Below are positions 9,387-18,531 of a stretch of 64,000 bases of DNA, piece by piece. The notes beneath the pieces are model-generated. The model was not told where the DNA came from and searched no databases. It saw only the letters and a program-made list of their open reading frames with translations. The stretch is from CAYUEN01 sp964443745. GTDB taxonomy: Bacteria; Campylobacterota; Campylobacteria; Campylobacterales; QNZT01. The stretch spans positions 35,135 through 99,134 of the forward strand of contig CAYUEN010000003.1 in the NCBI GenBank assembly GCA_964443745.1, read 5' to 3'. Positions within the stretch are counted from its first letter, which is position 1, and the number at the start of each line of letters is the position of its first letter. A program made the translations under genes and the position numbers.

Positions 9387-10289
9387 ATGTTCGGCTATCT
9401 CTACGATCCAGACTTCAGTCTTCATGATACGGGAGACCATATCGAAAACCGCCGGCGTACCGAATCGATCGACGCGATGGTGAATGCGCGTTTCGAATTT
9501 ACGCCGATTTTCACCAGAAAGGGTCCGAAAGAGGATCTCTATCGCATCCATGAGCCTACCTACGTCGATTGGGTGGAGACGGGATACGAAAACGGCGTGA
9601 GAATGATCCTAAATCACGATACGGTTTTGAGCCCTCACAGTTACGAAGTGGCGCTGGAAGCGGCGACAAGCACCAAAAACGTGATCGACGCCTTCAGGGA
9701 GGGGTCGATAAAACGCGCGTTTTTGAATATCCGTCCGCCCGGACACCACGCCGAAATCCAGATGGGGCAGGGGTTTTGCATCTTCAACAATGTTGCGATG
9801 ATGGCGCGCTACGCCCAGGATGCCGGATACGAAAAGGTGATGATCATCGATTTTGACGTTCACCACGGCAACGGAACGCAGGACATCTTCTACCGCGACG
9901 ATACGGTGTTTTATTTCAGTACGCACGAGCGCAACAACTACCCCTATTTCACGGGAAGCGAAGAGGAGAAGGGAGAAGGGAAGGGGTACGGATACAATCG
10001 AAACATCCCCTATCATGACGACATCGAGGACGAAGAGTTCGTGGCCCTCTACGATCGATTGCCCGACGATTTCGATTTTGACATCGTGCTGGTTTCGGCC
10101 GGATACGATCTGATGAAAGACGAAACGATCAGTACGGCGCGTATCACTTTCGAGGGACTTAGGGCGATGCTTCGAAAGATTTTTGCCTTTTCGGAAGGAA
10201 AGCCGATCGCTTTTTTGCTGGAGGGGGGATACCGCATAGAATCTCTCGTCAAAAGCGTAGAGGTGACGATAGAGGAGATGGAGCGTTAG
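9387..10289 (+). CDS. Histone deacetylase-family (AcuC/acetylpolyamine amidohydrolase-type) protein
   Basis: Zinc-dependent deacetylase of the arginase/HDAC fold, likely acting on acetylated lysines or acetylated polyamines. It shows RPPGHHAE (tandem His near residue 121), the zinc-binding DFDVHHGNGTQD (about 155-166) and a SAGYD loop near 230. The ATG at 9387 is chosen because AAAGGAG lies 5 bases upstream; an earlier in-frame start at 9360 would bury that site. Length 300 residues. Its stop overlaps the convergent phosphatase gene by four bases. The substrate is not determinable here, though the first gene of the window is also of a polyamine-linked family. Confidence 0.88.
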   Translation: MFGYLYDPDFSLHDTGDHIENRRRTESIDAMVNARFEFTPIFTRKGPKEDLYRIHEPTYVDWVETGYENGVRMILNHDTVLSPHSYEVALEAATSTKNVIDAFREGSIKRAFLNIRPPGHHAEIQMGQGFCIFNNVAMMARYAQDAGYEKVMIIDFDVHHGNGTQDIFYRDDTVFYFSTHERNNYPYFTGSEEEKGEGKGYGYNRNIPYHDDIEDEEFVALYDRLPDDFDFDIVLVSAGYDLMKDETISTARITFEGLRAMLRKIFAFSEGKPIAFLLEGGYRIESLVKSVEVTIEEMER

Positions 10290-10999
10290 GGCCAATACCG
10301 CTTTTTGGCGGGAACCTGCTCGAAACGGTAGCTTTCGAGTCGTACCCTCTTCTCCCGCATCTCGTAGATGATTGCGGTCAACGCTCCTCCGTAGACGCAG
10401 CCTGTATCGATACCGATCGCATGCGGGCTTATCTTGGGCTGTTCGAACGGGTGGTGCCCGAAGACGACGAATCCCTCATGACCGTCGTATATATCGCTCC
10501 AGAAGACGTAACGGTGTTCGAAATCGCCATAAGGAATCATTCGGTAGTTTCTATCCAGAAAACGATAGAGCGTCAGCGCCTTTTTCGCCTCTTTGGTGAG
10601 GGGCTTGCTCAGATCGAGGTCGTTGGGGATGCCGCCATGTACGACCGTTAGCGTATCGAATTTCAGAAAGTAGGGGAGGCGTGAGAGAAATTTGAAATCC
10701 TCGGGACCCATCCCGATCAGAGTCTCTTTTTCGTTTTCCGTGATTTTCTTTAAAAACGGTGTGTTCTCTTTTTGAAATTTTTTGTAGTATTTGATCATCT
10801 TCTCTTCGTTGTTTCCCATCACCGTCAAAATCCCGTGTTCGCGAACGAACCGAAGTGTCGCAAGGGAGTGGGGGCCTTTGTTGAGGATATCTCCTACGGA
10901 GACTTCGATATCGTCGTTTTCGGGGGCGATGCGCTTTCGTAGGTCTTTGAATTCATCCAGGCAACCGTGAATATCGCCGTATATGATCAATCTTTTCAT
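10286..10999 (-). CDS. Calcineurin-like metallophosphoesterase (serine/threonine phosphatase type)
   Basis: Di-metal phosphatase of the PPP/ApaH-like group, 237 residues. Motifs in order: YGDIHGC (residues 5-11), SVGDIL (about 33-38), MGNNEE (GNHE-type, about 64-69), VHGG (about 117-120) and VFGHHPF (about 190). These place it near bacteriophage-lambda-type protein phosphatases or diadenosine tetraphosphatases. The start at 10999 is chosen because the MKRLIIYGDIHG segment is the domain edge; the 14 preceding codons read through a hairpin and a -10-like box. There is no ribosome site before this ATG, and TATACT ends 6 bases upstream, so the mRNA may be leaderless. Confidence 0.85.
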   Translation of the reverse strand: MKRLIIYGDIHGCLDEFKDLRKRIAPENDDIEVSVGDILNKGPHSLATLRFVREHGILTVMGNNEEKMIKYYKKFQKENTPFLKKITENEKETLIGMGPEDFKFLSRLPYFLKFDTLTVVHGGIPNDLDLSKPLTKEAKKALTLYRFLDRNYRMIPYGDFEHRYVFWSDIYDGHEGFVVFGHHPFEQPKISPHAIGIDTGCVYGGALTAIIYEMREKRVRLESYRFEQVPAKKRYWP

Positions 11000-11016
11000 A
11001 CAAAAAGTATAACAGA

Positions 11017-11041
11017 GGGTGCCTGAGGGGTCGACAGGCAC
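11017..11041 (-). terminator. Probable hairpin terminator after the exported protein gene
   Basis: A perfect 7-bp stem (GGTGCCT / AGGCACC) with an 11-base loop lies 6 bases beyond the stop codon of the 11048-11641 gene on the minus strand. The trailing sequence is only partly T-rich (TATACTTTTTG), so termination may be incomplete. Confidence 0.55.
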
Positions 11042-11047
11042 CGGGAA

Positions 11048-11641
11048 TCATTGAGTGTTGAGTGTCACTTTCGGAGGTTTTGCGTCGTCGTTGTGATAGC
11101 GGCTATAGCGCTCTTGACAACGAATTTTTCCCATTTTTAGTGCATCTTCCGTCAAATCGTAAAAAGATTTCGGAAGCATCTGTTTATGCTGGACATATGC
11201 GTTGAAGCGTTCTTTGGTATTGAGCACTTTCGCTTTGAAAAGGGTTTTGTCCACCAACTCTTTTTCGATATTGGTATTTTCGTTGCGATAGAGGATATAA
11301 TCTCTGCACGTATAGAGCAGAAGGAGTTCTCTGTCCAACTCTTCATGAAGCTTCTTAGGTGCCGTTTTCGGCAGCGTGATGATCTTCTGTATTTTTTGGG
11401 CGGCATCGAGAAAAAGATCTCTTTGAAAGGGGTCGTGTTTGTATTTGAGTCTGACATAGCGCTCCACATCGTCCCTGATACCGTTTCGGTCTATGTCGAT
11501 ACCCCCGATCGAGTTCTCTTTTTGCGTATCTAGAGCGATCATCGTCTGGAGATCCGCTATCCATTGTTGCGGTTGAACATCGGATGCCTGAGAGAAGATC
11601 AGACTTCCCAGAAAGAGATGTAAAATCAATGACCTTTTCAT
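11048..11641 (-). CDS. Exported hypothetical protein
   Basis: Protein of 197 residues with a classical signal peptide (basic MKR start, hydrophobic stretch to about residue 17, likely cleavage after SQA, residue 19). The mature part is charged and mostly helical and carries a segment resembling an EF-hand or dockerin-type calcium loop (GIDIDRNGIRDDVERYV, near residues 44-60) before YVRLKYKHDPF. No enzymatic motif is recognised. ATG with GGGGGA ribosome site at 5 bases, and its own promoter is visible upstream. A DxDxNGIxDDVE motif of this kind occurs in short periplasmic proteins of gammaproteobacteria and Campylobacterota; the function is unknown to me. Confidence 0.75.
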   Translation of the reverse strand: MKRSLILHLFLGSLIFSQASDVQPQQWIADLQTMIALDTQKENSIGGIDIDRNGIRDDVERYVRLKYKHDPFQRDLFLDAAQKIQKIITLPKTAPKKLHEELDRELLLLYTCRDYILYRNENTNIEKELVDKTLFKAKVLNTKERFNAYVQHKQMLPKSFYDLTEDALKMGKIRCQERYSRYHNDDAKPPKVTLNTQ

Positions 11642-11669
11642 GAAATCCCCCTGTATAACGGTTTATTTC

Positions 11670-11699
11670 ATTATAGTCACATTAAGAGAGAGATGTAAA
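11670..11699 (-). promoter_or_regulatory. Sigma-70 promoter for the 11048-11641 gene
   Basis: On the minus strand, TTTACA (11699-11694) is separated by 18 bases from a perfect TATAAT (11675-11670). The predicted start lies near 11663, about 22 bases before the ATG. The remaining intergenic sequence up to 11793 is A-rich. Confidence 0.6.
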
Positions 11700-11758
11700 T
11701 TAATTTTTAATAAAAGACAAAAAAAGCACAAAAAGGTTACGAAAAGTTTCACAAGGAA

Positions 11759-11788
11759 GAAAAAATAGCCGTAAAGTGCAATTTTTTC
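11759..11788. terminator. Weak A/T-stem inverted repeat, possible operon terminator
   Basis: GAAAAAAT and ATTTTTTC form an 8-bp inverted repeat with a 14-base spacer, just after the stop of the YrdC-type gene on the minus strand. The T-run suits termination in either direction, but the stem has little GC, so this is a tentative call. Confidence 0.3.
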
Positions 11789-11793
11789 TAAAG

Positions 11794-12243
11794 TTATCGG
11801 ACCCTTTTTAGCGTCCGTTTACCGATTTTGAAGATAGAGGAGGCTTCACCTTGAAAAAAACCGCAAGGTTCGAAAAGGATCACTTCCGCCGCGCGGGCGG
11901 CGGTTTTGAAATCGAAAGATTTGCCCGTCTCGTTGGCCGAACTGGAGTAGAGAAAGTCGAACTTAGAGAGAAATCTGGCGTGTCTTTCGTCTTTGACGAC
12001 GCGAATGGCGGGTCGGCGGGGATGATCGGCATAGATGAACGTCGTTTTGGCGGCTCGGCGCACCCGCTTTTTATGCGAAGCAGGAGTGCGAAGCAGCCGT
12101 TTTTGTTTGGCGAGGCTGTCGACACAAAGAAGCAGCGGCTGAGCGGGGTTTCTCTTTTTCGCTCGGGCGATTTTGAGAGGATCGCCCGAGAGAAACCCCG
12201 CCGTCGTATCCGTCTGTACCAGGTAGAGTTTTTCGGGATTCAA
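11794..12243 (-). CDS. YrdC/Sua5-family protein (short TsaC-like)
   Basis: Related to the threonylcarbamoyl-AMP synthase that starts t6A37 modification of ANN-decoding tRNAs. VQTDTTAGFLSGD at residues 9-21, the K/R pair in AKKRNPAQPLL (about 28-38) and YSSSANETGKSFD (about 98-110) correspond to the substrate and nucleotide pocket of YrdC. At 149 residues it is shorter than E. coli TsaC (190), as in other Campylobacterota, where such short forms occur. It could be the functional TsaC or a paralogue; a second copy elsewhere cannot be excluded. ATG overlaps the carB stop by four bases, so it is the last gene of the long leftward run. Confidence 0.8.
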   Translation of the reverse strand: MNPEKLYLVQTDTTAGFLSGDPLKIARAKKRNPAQPLLLCVDSLAKQKRLLRTPASHKKRVRRAAKTTFIYADHPRRPAIRVVKDERHARFLSKFDFLYSSSANETGKSFDFKTAARAAEVILFEPCGFFQGEASSIFKIGKRTLKRVR

Positions 12244-15200
12244 GAGAGATAGTCCTGAAGCGCTTTGGGCTCCATCGACTCCTCCTTTTTGAGTGCGGCG
12301 ATCGCTTCCGCCGCGACGATGGCGGCCGCGACGGTGGTGACATAGGGGATACCGATGCGAAGTACACTTTGACGGATGCGTTTGGCGTCGTCTTTGCTCG
12401 CCTTGGAATCGCTCGTATTGATGACGAGGCTGATGGAGTTGTTTCGAATCTGATCTTCGATATTGGGGCGTCCTTCGCTGATTTTCAGGACCTTTTCAGC
12501 CTCCACGCCCGCTTCGGCGAGAGCCTTGTGCGTTCCTCCCGTAGCGACGATATCGAATCCGAGATCGCGAAACGCCTTTCCGAGTTCACCCGCGAAGACC
12601 TTGTCGATATCGGTCAGCGAAATGAAGACTTTGCCGGTGACGGGGAGTCTGTTTTCGCTCGCAAGCTGACTCTTCGCGAACGATGCGGCGAAAGTGTCGC
12701 TGATTCCCATCACCTCCCCGGTCGATTTCATCTCCGGTCCCAAAATCAAATCGGCGCCACTGAGTTTTTTGAAAGGAAAGACCGCCTCTTTGACGGAGAT
12801 GTGGCGTTTCATCTTCGGTTTGAAGATACCGTTTTGCTTATGGACGACACCGAATCTGTCGTAATACGCCAGCGCCTCTTTCAAATCACCCTTGACCATA
12901 ACGCGTGTGGCGACTTTCGCGAGCGGAATGCCGGTGGCTTTGGATACGAACGGCACGGTACGGCTCGCTCTGGGATTGACTTCGATCATATAGATTTCAT
13001 TTTGGTAGACGGCGTACTGTATATTGAGCAGACCCTTGACTCCAAGTCCGAGTGCGATCTCTTTGGTTTTCGTTTCGATCTCCCTCTGGATATCTTCGCT
13101 CAAGGAGACGGGAGGGAGCGAACAGGCGCTGTCACCGCTGTGGATTCCCGCCTCTTCGATGTGCTGCATGATCGCCCCCAGATAGACCTCTTTTCCGTCG
13201 CAGATCGCATCCACGTCCACCTCGATGGCGCGATCGAGGAATTTATCGATCAAAACGGGCGAATCGTGGCTGACGCTGACGGCTTCTTGCATATAAGCAT
13301 TGAGTTCGTCATCGTTGTAGACGATACGCATCGCCCGTCCGCCAAGCACGTAGCTGGGCCTCACCAACACGGGATATCCGATACGGTTGGCGATTTCGAT
13401 CGCCTCCTCTTTGGTCGTAGCCGTAGCGTTGTCGGGCTGTTTGAGGCCGATTTTTTTGATGAAGGCGGAAAATTTCTCCCGATCTTCGGCCATATCGATC
13501 ACTTCGGCGGAGGTTCCGATGATCTTCGCACCGATCTGCGTGAGCGGTTTGGAGAGTTTCAGCGGGGTCTGTCCTCCGAAATGGACGATCACTCCGTCGG
13601 GATTTTCGGTCTCGACGACATTGCGCACACGTTCGAAATCGATCGGCTCGAAGTAGAGAATGTCGCTCGTATCGTAATCGGTCGATACGGTTTCGGGATT
13701 GCAGTTGTACATGATCGTTTCGATTCCCATATCGCTGAGCGCGAACGAAGCATGCACGCAACAGTAGTCGAATTCGATACCCTGTCCGATTCGGTTGGGG
13801 CCGCCCCCGATGATCAAGACCCGCTCCCGCTCTTTGGGCGGCTTGGGTTTGGGGATCGCGGTGACGGGCGTGGCCGAATAGAGATAGGGAGTAAGCGCTT
13901 TGAATTCCGCCGCGCATGTGTCCACTTCGTTGTATTCCAGCTCTACGCCGTGTGTTTTTCTGGCACGGTAGACCTCCTCCTCTTCGACACCTGCGAGTTC
14001 GGCGATCATCAGGTCGCTGAAACCGTAGGTTTTCGCCCTCCTGAGTCGCTCTTTGTCATCCAGTAACCCTTTGTCGATCTCTTTTTCGAACATCACGATC
14101 TCTTCGATCTGATAGAGAAACCACGGATCGATATGGCAGCATTCGAAGATCTCTTCGGTACGCATGCCGATCCGATAGGCGTCCGCGATATAGAGGATGC
14201 GCTCGGCGTTGGGACGTCTGAGCTCTTTTTTGATCGTTTCGGGATCGTCGCTTCTACGCTCGAAGCCGCTCAAACCGGTTTCCAGCGAGCAGAGCGCCTT
14301 TTGTACCGACTCTTTGAAAGTGCGTCCGATACTCATCACCTCTCCGACACTCTTCATCGAAGTTGTCAGCGTCGATTCAGCGCAAGGAAACTTTTCGAAA
14401 GTGAAACGGGGAATCTTGGTTACGATATAGTCGATGACCGGTTCGAAGCTCGCGGGAGTGCCGGTAATGTCGTTTTTGATCTCGTCCAGCGTGTAGCCGA
14501 CGGCCAGAAGGGTGGCCACTTTGGCGATCGGATAGCCGGTCGCCTTGGAGGCGAGCGCGGAGCTGCGGCTGACGCGCGGATTCATCTCGATGACGGTCAT
14601 CCGCCCGTTTTTGGGATTGATCGCAAATTGCACGTTGCTTCCGCCGGTATCGACGCCGATCTCCCGCAGTATCGCGAAAGAGGCGTTTCGCATATGTTGA
14701 TACTCCTTGTCCGTCAGCGTCAGGGCGGGAGCGACGGTGATGCTGTCTCCGGTATGGACGCCCATCGGGTCGAAATTTTCGATCGAACAGACGATGATAC
14801 AGTTGTCGTTGCGATCGCGGATGACCTCCATCTCGTACTCTTTCCATCCCAGCAGAGACTCTTCGATCAGAATCTCGCTGATGGGGCTGGCGTCCAGACC
14901 CGCCTGGGCGAGAGTTTTGAATTCGTCGATATTGTAGGCGACGCCGCTCCCCCCGCCCGCGAGGGTGAAAGAGGCGCGAATGATCAGGGGAAAGCCGATC
15001 TCTTCGGCCGCTTCCAACGCTTCGTTGATCGAGTAGGCATAACGGCTTTTGGGTAGATCCATACCGATTTTGATCATCGCCTCTTTGAACGCCTGCCGAT
15101 CTTCCCCCTTCTGAATCGCATCCGGATGGGCTCCCAGAAACTGCACGTTTTCCAGCATCCCCTTTTCGTACATTTTCATCGCGACGTTCAGTGCCGTCTG

Positions 15201-15476
15201 TCCTCCCATCGTGGGAAGGATCGCGTCGATCTTCTCTTTTTTGATGATTTTGTCGATCACCTCTTCGGTGATGGGTTCGATATAGGTTCTGTCGGCAAAT
15301 TCGGGATCGGTCATGATCGTGGCGGGATTGGAGTTGATGAGTGTGACGCGGTATCCGAGTTCCTTGAGTGTCTTGGCCGCCTGCGTACCGGAGTAGTCGA
15401 ATTCGCATGCCTGGCCGATGACGATAGGGCCGGAACCGATCAATAGAATATTGTGGATATCATCTCTTTTTGGCAT
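12240..15476 (-). CDS. carB: Carbamoyl-phosphate synthase large subunit
   Basis: Makes carbamoyl phosphate from bicarbonate, ammonia (channelled from CarA) and two ATP, for pyrimidine and arginine synthesis. The full 1,078-residue architecture is present: first ATP-grasp half (PKRDDIHNILLIGSGPIVIG start), oligomerisation region, second ATP-grasp half (VLIIGGGPNRIGQGIEFDY near residue 560) and the C-terminal MGS-like allosteric domain (about 940-1070). ATG start. A 49-base gap separates it from mreC and contains its own -10 box. carA is not in the window, as is common in this phylum. Confidence 0.98.
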   Translation of the reverse strand: MPKRDDIHNILLIGSGPIVIGQACEFDYSGTQAAKTLKELGYRVTLINSNPATIMTDPEFADRTYIEPITEEVIDKIIKKEKIDAILPTMGGQTALNVAMKMYEKGMLENVQFLGAHPDAIQKGEDRQAFKEAMIKIGMDLPKSRYAYSINEALEAAEEIGFPLIIRASFTLAGGGSGVAYNIDEFKTLAQAGLDASPISEILIEESLLGWKEYEMEVIRDRNDNCIIVCSIENFDPMGVHTGDSITVAPALTLTDKEYQHMRNASFAILREIGVDTGGSNVQFAINPKNGRMTVIEMNPRVSRSSALASKATGYPIAKVATLLAVGYTLDEIKNDITGTPASFEPVIDYIVTKIPRFTFEKFPCAESTLTTSMKSVGEVMSIGRTFKESVQKALCSLETGLSGFERRSDDPETIKKELRRPNAERILYIADAYRIGMRTEEIFECCHIDPWFLYQIEEIVMFEKEIDKGLLDDKERLRRAKTYGFSDLMIAELAGVEEEEVYRARKTHGVELEYNEVDTCAAEFKALTPYLYSATPVTAIPKPKPPKERERVLIIGGGPNRIGQGIEFDYCCVHASFALSDMGIETIMYNCNPETVSTDYDTSDILYFEPIDFERVRNVVETENPDGVIVHFGGQTPLKLSKPLTQIGAKIIGTSAEVIDMAEDREKFSAFIKKIGLKQPDNATATTKEEAIEIANRIGYPVLVRPSYVLGGRAMRIVYNDDELNAYMQEAVSVSHDSPVLIDKFLDRAIEVDVDAICDGKEVYLGAIMQHIEEAGIHSGDSACSLPPVSLSEDIQREIETKTKEIALGLGVKGLLNIQYAVYQNEIYMIEVNPRASRTVPFVSKATGIPLAKVATRVMVKGDLKEALAYYDRFGVVHKQNGIFKPKMKRHISVKEAVFPFKKLSGADLILGPEMKSTGEVMGISDTFAASFAKSQLASENRLPVTGKVFISLTDIDKVFAGELGKAFRDLGFDIVATGGTHKALAEAGVEAEKVLKISEGRPNIEDQIRNNSISLVINTSDSKASKDDAKRIRQSVLRIGIPYVTTVAAAIVAAEAIAALKKEESMEPKALQDYLS

Positions 15477-15512
15477 CGGTTTCCTCTAGAAAATTTAAAA
15501 ATGGCTTACAAA

Positions 15513-15518
15513 AGTATA
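15513..15518 (-). promoter_or_regulatory. -10 box (TATACT) upstream of carB
   Basis: In the mreC-carB gap the minus strand reads CGCTATACTTTTG, a good -10 element ending 36 bases before the carB ATG. This would let carB be expressed separately from the upstream envelope genes. Confidence 0.5.
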
Positions 15519-15525
15519 GCGAAAC

Positions 15526-16278
15526 TCAGTTTACATCGACCACATAGAAAAAGCGGGGATTTTCTATCGTGACATAGGGGACGACGATGGCAGACTTGTA
15601 GATTTTTCTGGTGAGGATTTTGACGATTTTTCCGACTTTGATCCCTTCGAAAAAAAGACCGTCACGCCCGCTTGTGAGAACTTCGTCGCCCACTTTGGGC
15701 TGTTTGTAGAGAGGAATGTATTTGATGATCATGTTTTTTCCATTTCCGAAAATCACGCCGGGGATTTTCTCTTTGCCGACAATGACGGAAAAGAGTGCGG
15801 ATTTGTCGGTTTGCAGTATCGCCAGCGGCTGGCCGAGCTTTTCGCGGACGATGCCCGCGGTGAACCCTTTGTACAAAAGACCGTGAGAGTAGTTGCGGTC
15901 TTTCGTTTCGTATGCGATCCAGAGCCTCTTCGGGTTTTCCAGACGCTCCAGGGAGAGCGCTCTGGCTGGAATCAGTTTCGGATCGTATGCGGTGAGATTG
16001 AGCTCTTTCAGGCATGCGTTGAGTTCCGAGGCGAAGGCGACCGAAAGTGTGGCTGCGGGGCGAAGTTTTTCGACCTCTTTTCTCAATGTTTCGATTTGCG
16101 ATTTCTGCTGTATATGGAGCGAGATTTTATCATGAATCGATTTTTCGAGAGAGAGATACTCCTTTTTGAGTGTGTTGGCGATCGAGATAAAATGCCTTTG
16201 CAGCGGAGCGATACTGCCGAGCGTGGAGAGAAACAGAAGAATCAGAAAGAGGCCCAAAAGAGCCTTTTTTTTATTCAT
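15526..16278 (-). CDS. mreC: Rod shape-determining protein MreC
   Basis: Periplasmic scaffold of the elongasome that links MreB filaments to peptidoglycan synthases. A single N-terminal membrane segment (about residues 6-24, ALLGLFLILLFLSTLGSI) is followed by a coiled coil (about 30-75) and the beta-rich MreC core, including VLTSGRDGLFFEGIKVGKI near residue 205. Length 250 residues is short but normal for Campylobacterota. The ATG overlaps the mreB 3' end by eight bases. No mreD is seen. Confidence 0.95.
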   Translation of the reverse strand: MNKKKALLGLFLILLFLSTLGSIAPLQRHFISIANTLKKEYLSLEKSIHDKISLHIQQKSQIETLRKEVEKLRPAATLSVAFASELNACLKELNLTAYDPKLIPARALSLERLENPKRLWIAYETKDRNYSHGLLYKGFTAGIVREKLGQPLAILQTDKSALFSVIVGKEKIPGVIFGNGKNMIIKYIPLYKQPKVGDEVLTSGRDGLFFEGIKVGKIVKILTRKIYKSAIVVPYVTIENPRFFYVVDVN

Positions 16279-17311
16279 TCTGAGAAATCTGATTCAGCAG
16301 GTCGATCTCCTCCAACATTTTTCCCGTCCCTTTCGCGACGGCGAGCAGAGGCTCCTCGCAGATGAAGACGGGAAGCTGCACCAGCTGACTCAGGTAGTTG
16401 TCCAATCCTCTGATCAAAGATCCCCCACCCGTAAGGACGATTCCGTTTTCGACGATGTCGGAGGCAAGATCGGGAGGCACCACTTCGAGTACCTCTTTGA
16501 GTGCGTTGCCGATTTCCCTGAGAGGTTCGGCGATCGCCTCCCTGACATCCTGACTCGATATCTCCAGTCTTTGGAGCAATCCGGTGATCTGGTCGCGTCC
16601 CTTGATCGAAATGGTGAGCTCTTCGTCCAGCGGTATGGCCGATCCGATCTCTATCTTGATCTCCTCGGCCGTTCGTTCGCCGATGATGAGGTTGAACTTC
16701 TGTTTGATGTAGTCGATGATCGCCTGGTCGAATTTGTCTCCCCCGATGCGGATCGACTTGCTCCGTACGAGTCCCCCCAGCGAAATGACGCCGATTTCGG
16801 TCGTACCCCCGCCGATGTCGATGACCAGATTGCCTTTTGGGTCCTGTATCGGCAGACCCGCGCCGATTGCGGCGGCTTTGGGCTCTTCGACGAGAATCAC
16901 GTCTCTGGCACCGGCGTTGTAGGCCGACTCTTTGACCGCCTTACGCTCCACCTGTGTCAGCCCGTAGGGAACACAGATGAGAATACGGGGGCGGATGAAA
17001 CTTTTTCGGTTGTGGGTCTTTTGGATGAAATATTGAATCATCTTTTCGGTGATCTCGAAATCTGCGATCACTCCCTCTTTGAGTGGTCGGATCGCCTGGA
17101 TGCTTTCGGGCGTTTTTCCCAGCATCTCTTTGGCCTCTTTGCCGACCGCGAGAATCTTGTTTTTGCCTGTTTTCATTTTTTGGACGGCGACGACGGAAGG
17201 CTCGTTGATGACGATTCCTTCACCTTTGACCAGTACGATCGTATTGGCCGTCCCCAAGTCGATACTCAAATCGTTCGAAAAAAGTCCAAAAAACTTGTTC
17301 AGCAACATCAC
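16271..17311 (-). CDS. mreB: Rod shape-determining protein MreB
   Basis: Actin-like ATPase that forms membrane-bound filaments and directs lateral wall growth. The actin-fold phosphate loops are clear: IDLGTANTIV (about residues 16-25), VIDIGGGTTEIGVISLGG (about 164-181) and VLTGGGSLIRGL (about 292-303). Length 346 residues is typical. Start ATG overlaps the clpX stop by four bases. Confidence 0.98.
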   Translation of the reverse strand: MMLLNKFFGLFSNDLSIDLGTANTIVLVKGEGIVINEPSVVAVQKMKTGKNKILAVGKEAKEMLGKTPESIQAIRPLKEGVIADFEITEKMIQYFIQKTHNRKSFIRPRILICVPYGLTQVERKAVKESAYNAGARDVILVEEPKAAAIGAGLPIQDPKGNLVIDIGGGTTEIGVISLGGLVRSKSIRIGGDKFDQAIIDYIKQKFNLIIGERTAEEIKIEIGSAIPLDEELTISIKGRDQITGLLQRLEISSQDVREAIAEPLREIGNALKEVLEVVPPDLASDIVENGIVLTGGGSLIRGLDNYLSQLVQLPVFICEEPLLAVAKGTGKMLEEIDLLNQISQNE

Positions 17312-18531
17312 GCACTCTTTTTGCGCGGTTTGACGTAGATCGGTTTGGCCTCTTTTTTGACGACATCTTCGGTGATCAAAATTTCGTATCCGGCCAACTC
17401 AGGCAACTCATACATAATATCGACCATGATCTCCTCCATGATCGTACGCAAACCTCTCGCACCCGTCTGGCGTTTGAGGGCGAGCTCGGCGATCGCATCC
17501 AGCGCTTCGGGTTCGAAAGTGAGTGTGACGTCGTCTATCGCGAAGAGCTTTTTGTACTGTTTGACGATCGCGTTTTTGGGTTCGGTAAGGATGCGTACCA
17601 TATCCTCTTTCGTGATCTGATTGAGCGTAGCGAAAGAGTGAAGCCTTCCGATGAGCTCCGGAATCAGACCGTACTGCACCAGATCGTCGGGTTCGACCAG
17701 TTTGAGCAGGTTCGCCTCTTCGGCCTTGCCCCGTTTTTGCTGATTGAATCCCAGAACGTTGCTTCCCAGCCGCTTTTTGATGATGTCGGCGAGTCCGTCG
17801 AACGCCCCGCCGCAGATAAAGAGGATGTTGGAAGTGTCGATTTGCGCGAACTCTTGATTGGGGTGTTTGCGTCCCCCTTTGGGAGAGATGTTGACCTGAG
17901 AGCCTTCGATGATTTTTAACAGCGCCTGCTGAACTCCCTCTCCCGATACGTCACGCGTGATCGAGCGGTTTTCTCCGAGTCTGGCGATCTTGTCGATTTC
18001 GTCGATGAAGACAATTCCCTGCTCCGCTTTGGCGATGTCGTTGTCGGCCGCCTGCAGCAGGCGGGTGAGGATGTTTTCGACATCTTCGCCCACGTAGCCC
18101 GCCTCCGTAAGGCTGGTCGCATCGGTGATCGCGATCGGAACGTTCAGAAATTTCGCCAAAGTCTGCGCCATCAGGGTTTTTCCGCTGCCGGTGGGCCCGA
18201 TGAAGAGGATATTCGATTTTTGGATCTCCGTTTCGTCGTTTTGGACGTAATGCTGCTTGAAAATTCGCTTGTAGTGGTTGTAGACACCCACGGCGAAGAT
18301 TTTTTTCGCATCCTCCTGTCCGATGACGAAGTCGTCGAGTACTTTTTTGAGCTCTTTGGGAGTGAATCTGCTTAGATCCATATCCAGATGCGGGGCCGTG
18401 TCGTGTTCGTCCCCGAAAAAGATCTTGTAGGCGGATATCACACAATTTTCACAGATATAGACGCCCTCTCCGGCCAGAAGCCTGTTGTCTACACTTTCGG
18501 TCGATTTACAAAAACTGCACTGTTTTGACAT
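17308..18531 (-). CDS. clpX: ATP-dependent Clp protease ATP-binding subunit ClpX
   Basis: Hexameric unfoldase that feeds substrates to ClpP. The N-terminal zinc domain has four Cys (CSFC ... CENC, residues 5-33). Walker A GPTGSGKT (near 113-120), Walker B IVFIDEIDK (near 177-185), the pore GYVGED, and sensor-2 RQTGARGLR (near 360) are all present. Length 407. Start ATG overlaps the lpxA stop by one base. Confidence 0.98.
   Translation of the reverse strand: MSKQCSFCKSTESVDNRLLAGEGVYICENCVISAYKIFFGDEHDTAPHLDMDLSRFTPKELKKVLDDFVIGQEDAKKIFAVGVYNHYKRIFKQHYVQNDETEIQKSNILFIGPTGSGKTLMAQTLAKFLNVPIAITDATSLTEAGYVGEDVENILTRLLQAADNDIAKAEQGIVFIDEIDKIARLGENRSITRDVSGEGVQQALLKIIEGSQVNISPKGGRKHPNQEFAQIDTSNILFICGGAFDGLADIIKKRLGSNVLGFNQQKRGKAEEANLLKLVEPDDLVQYGLIPELIGRLHSFATLNQITKEDMVRILTEPKNAIVKQYKKLFAIDDVTLTFEPEALDAIAELALKRQTGARGLRTIMEEIMVDIMYELPELAGYEILITEDVVKKEAKPIYVKPRKKSA

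Noticed and set aside
12369..14066. Long open frames antisense to carB, rnj (3153-4373) and psrA (43751-45616)
   Set aside because: They lie wholly within well-identified genes on the other strand and their translations show no domain; they are by-products of codon bias in GC-balanced DNA.
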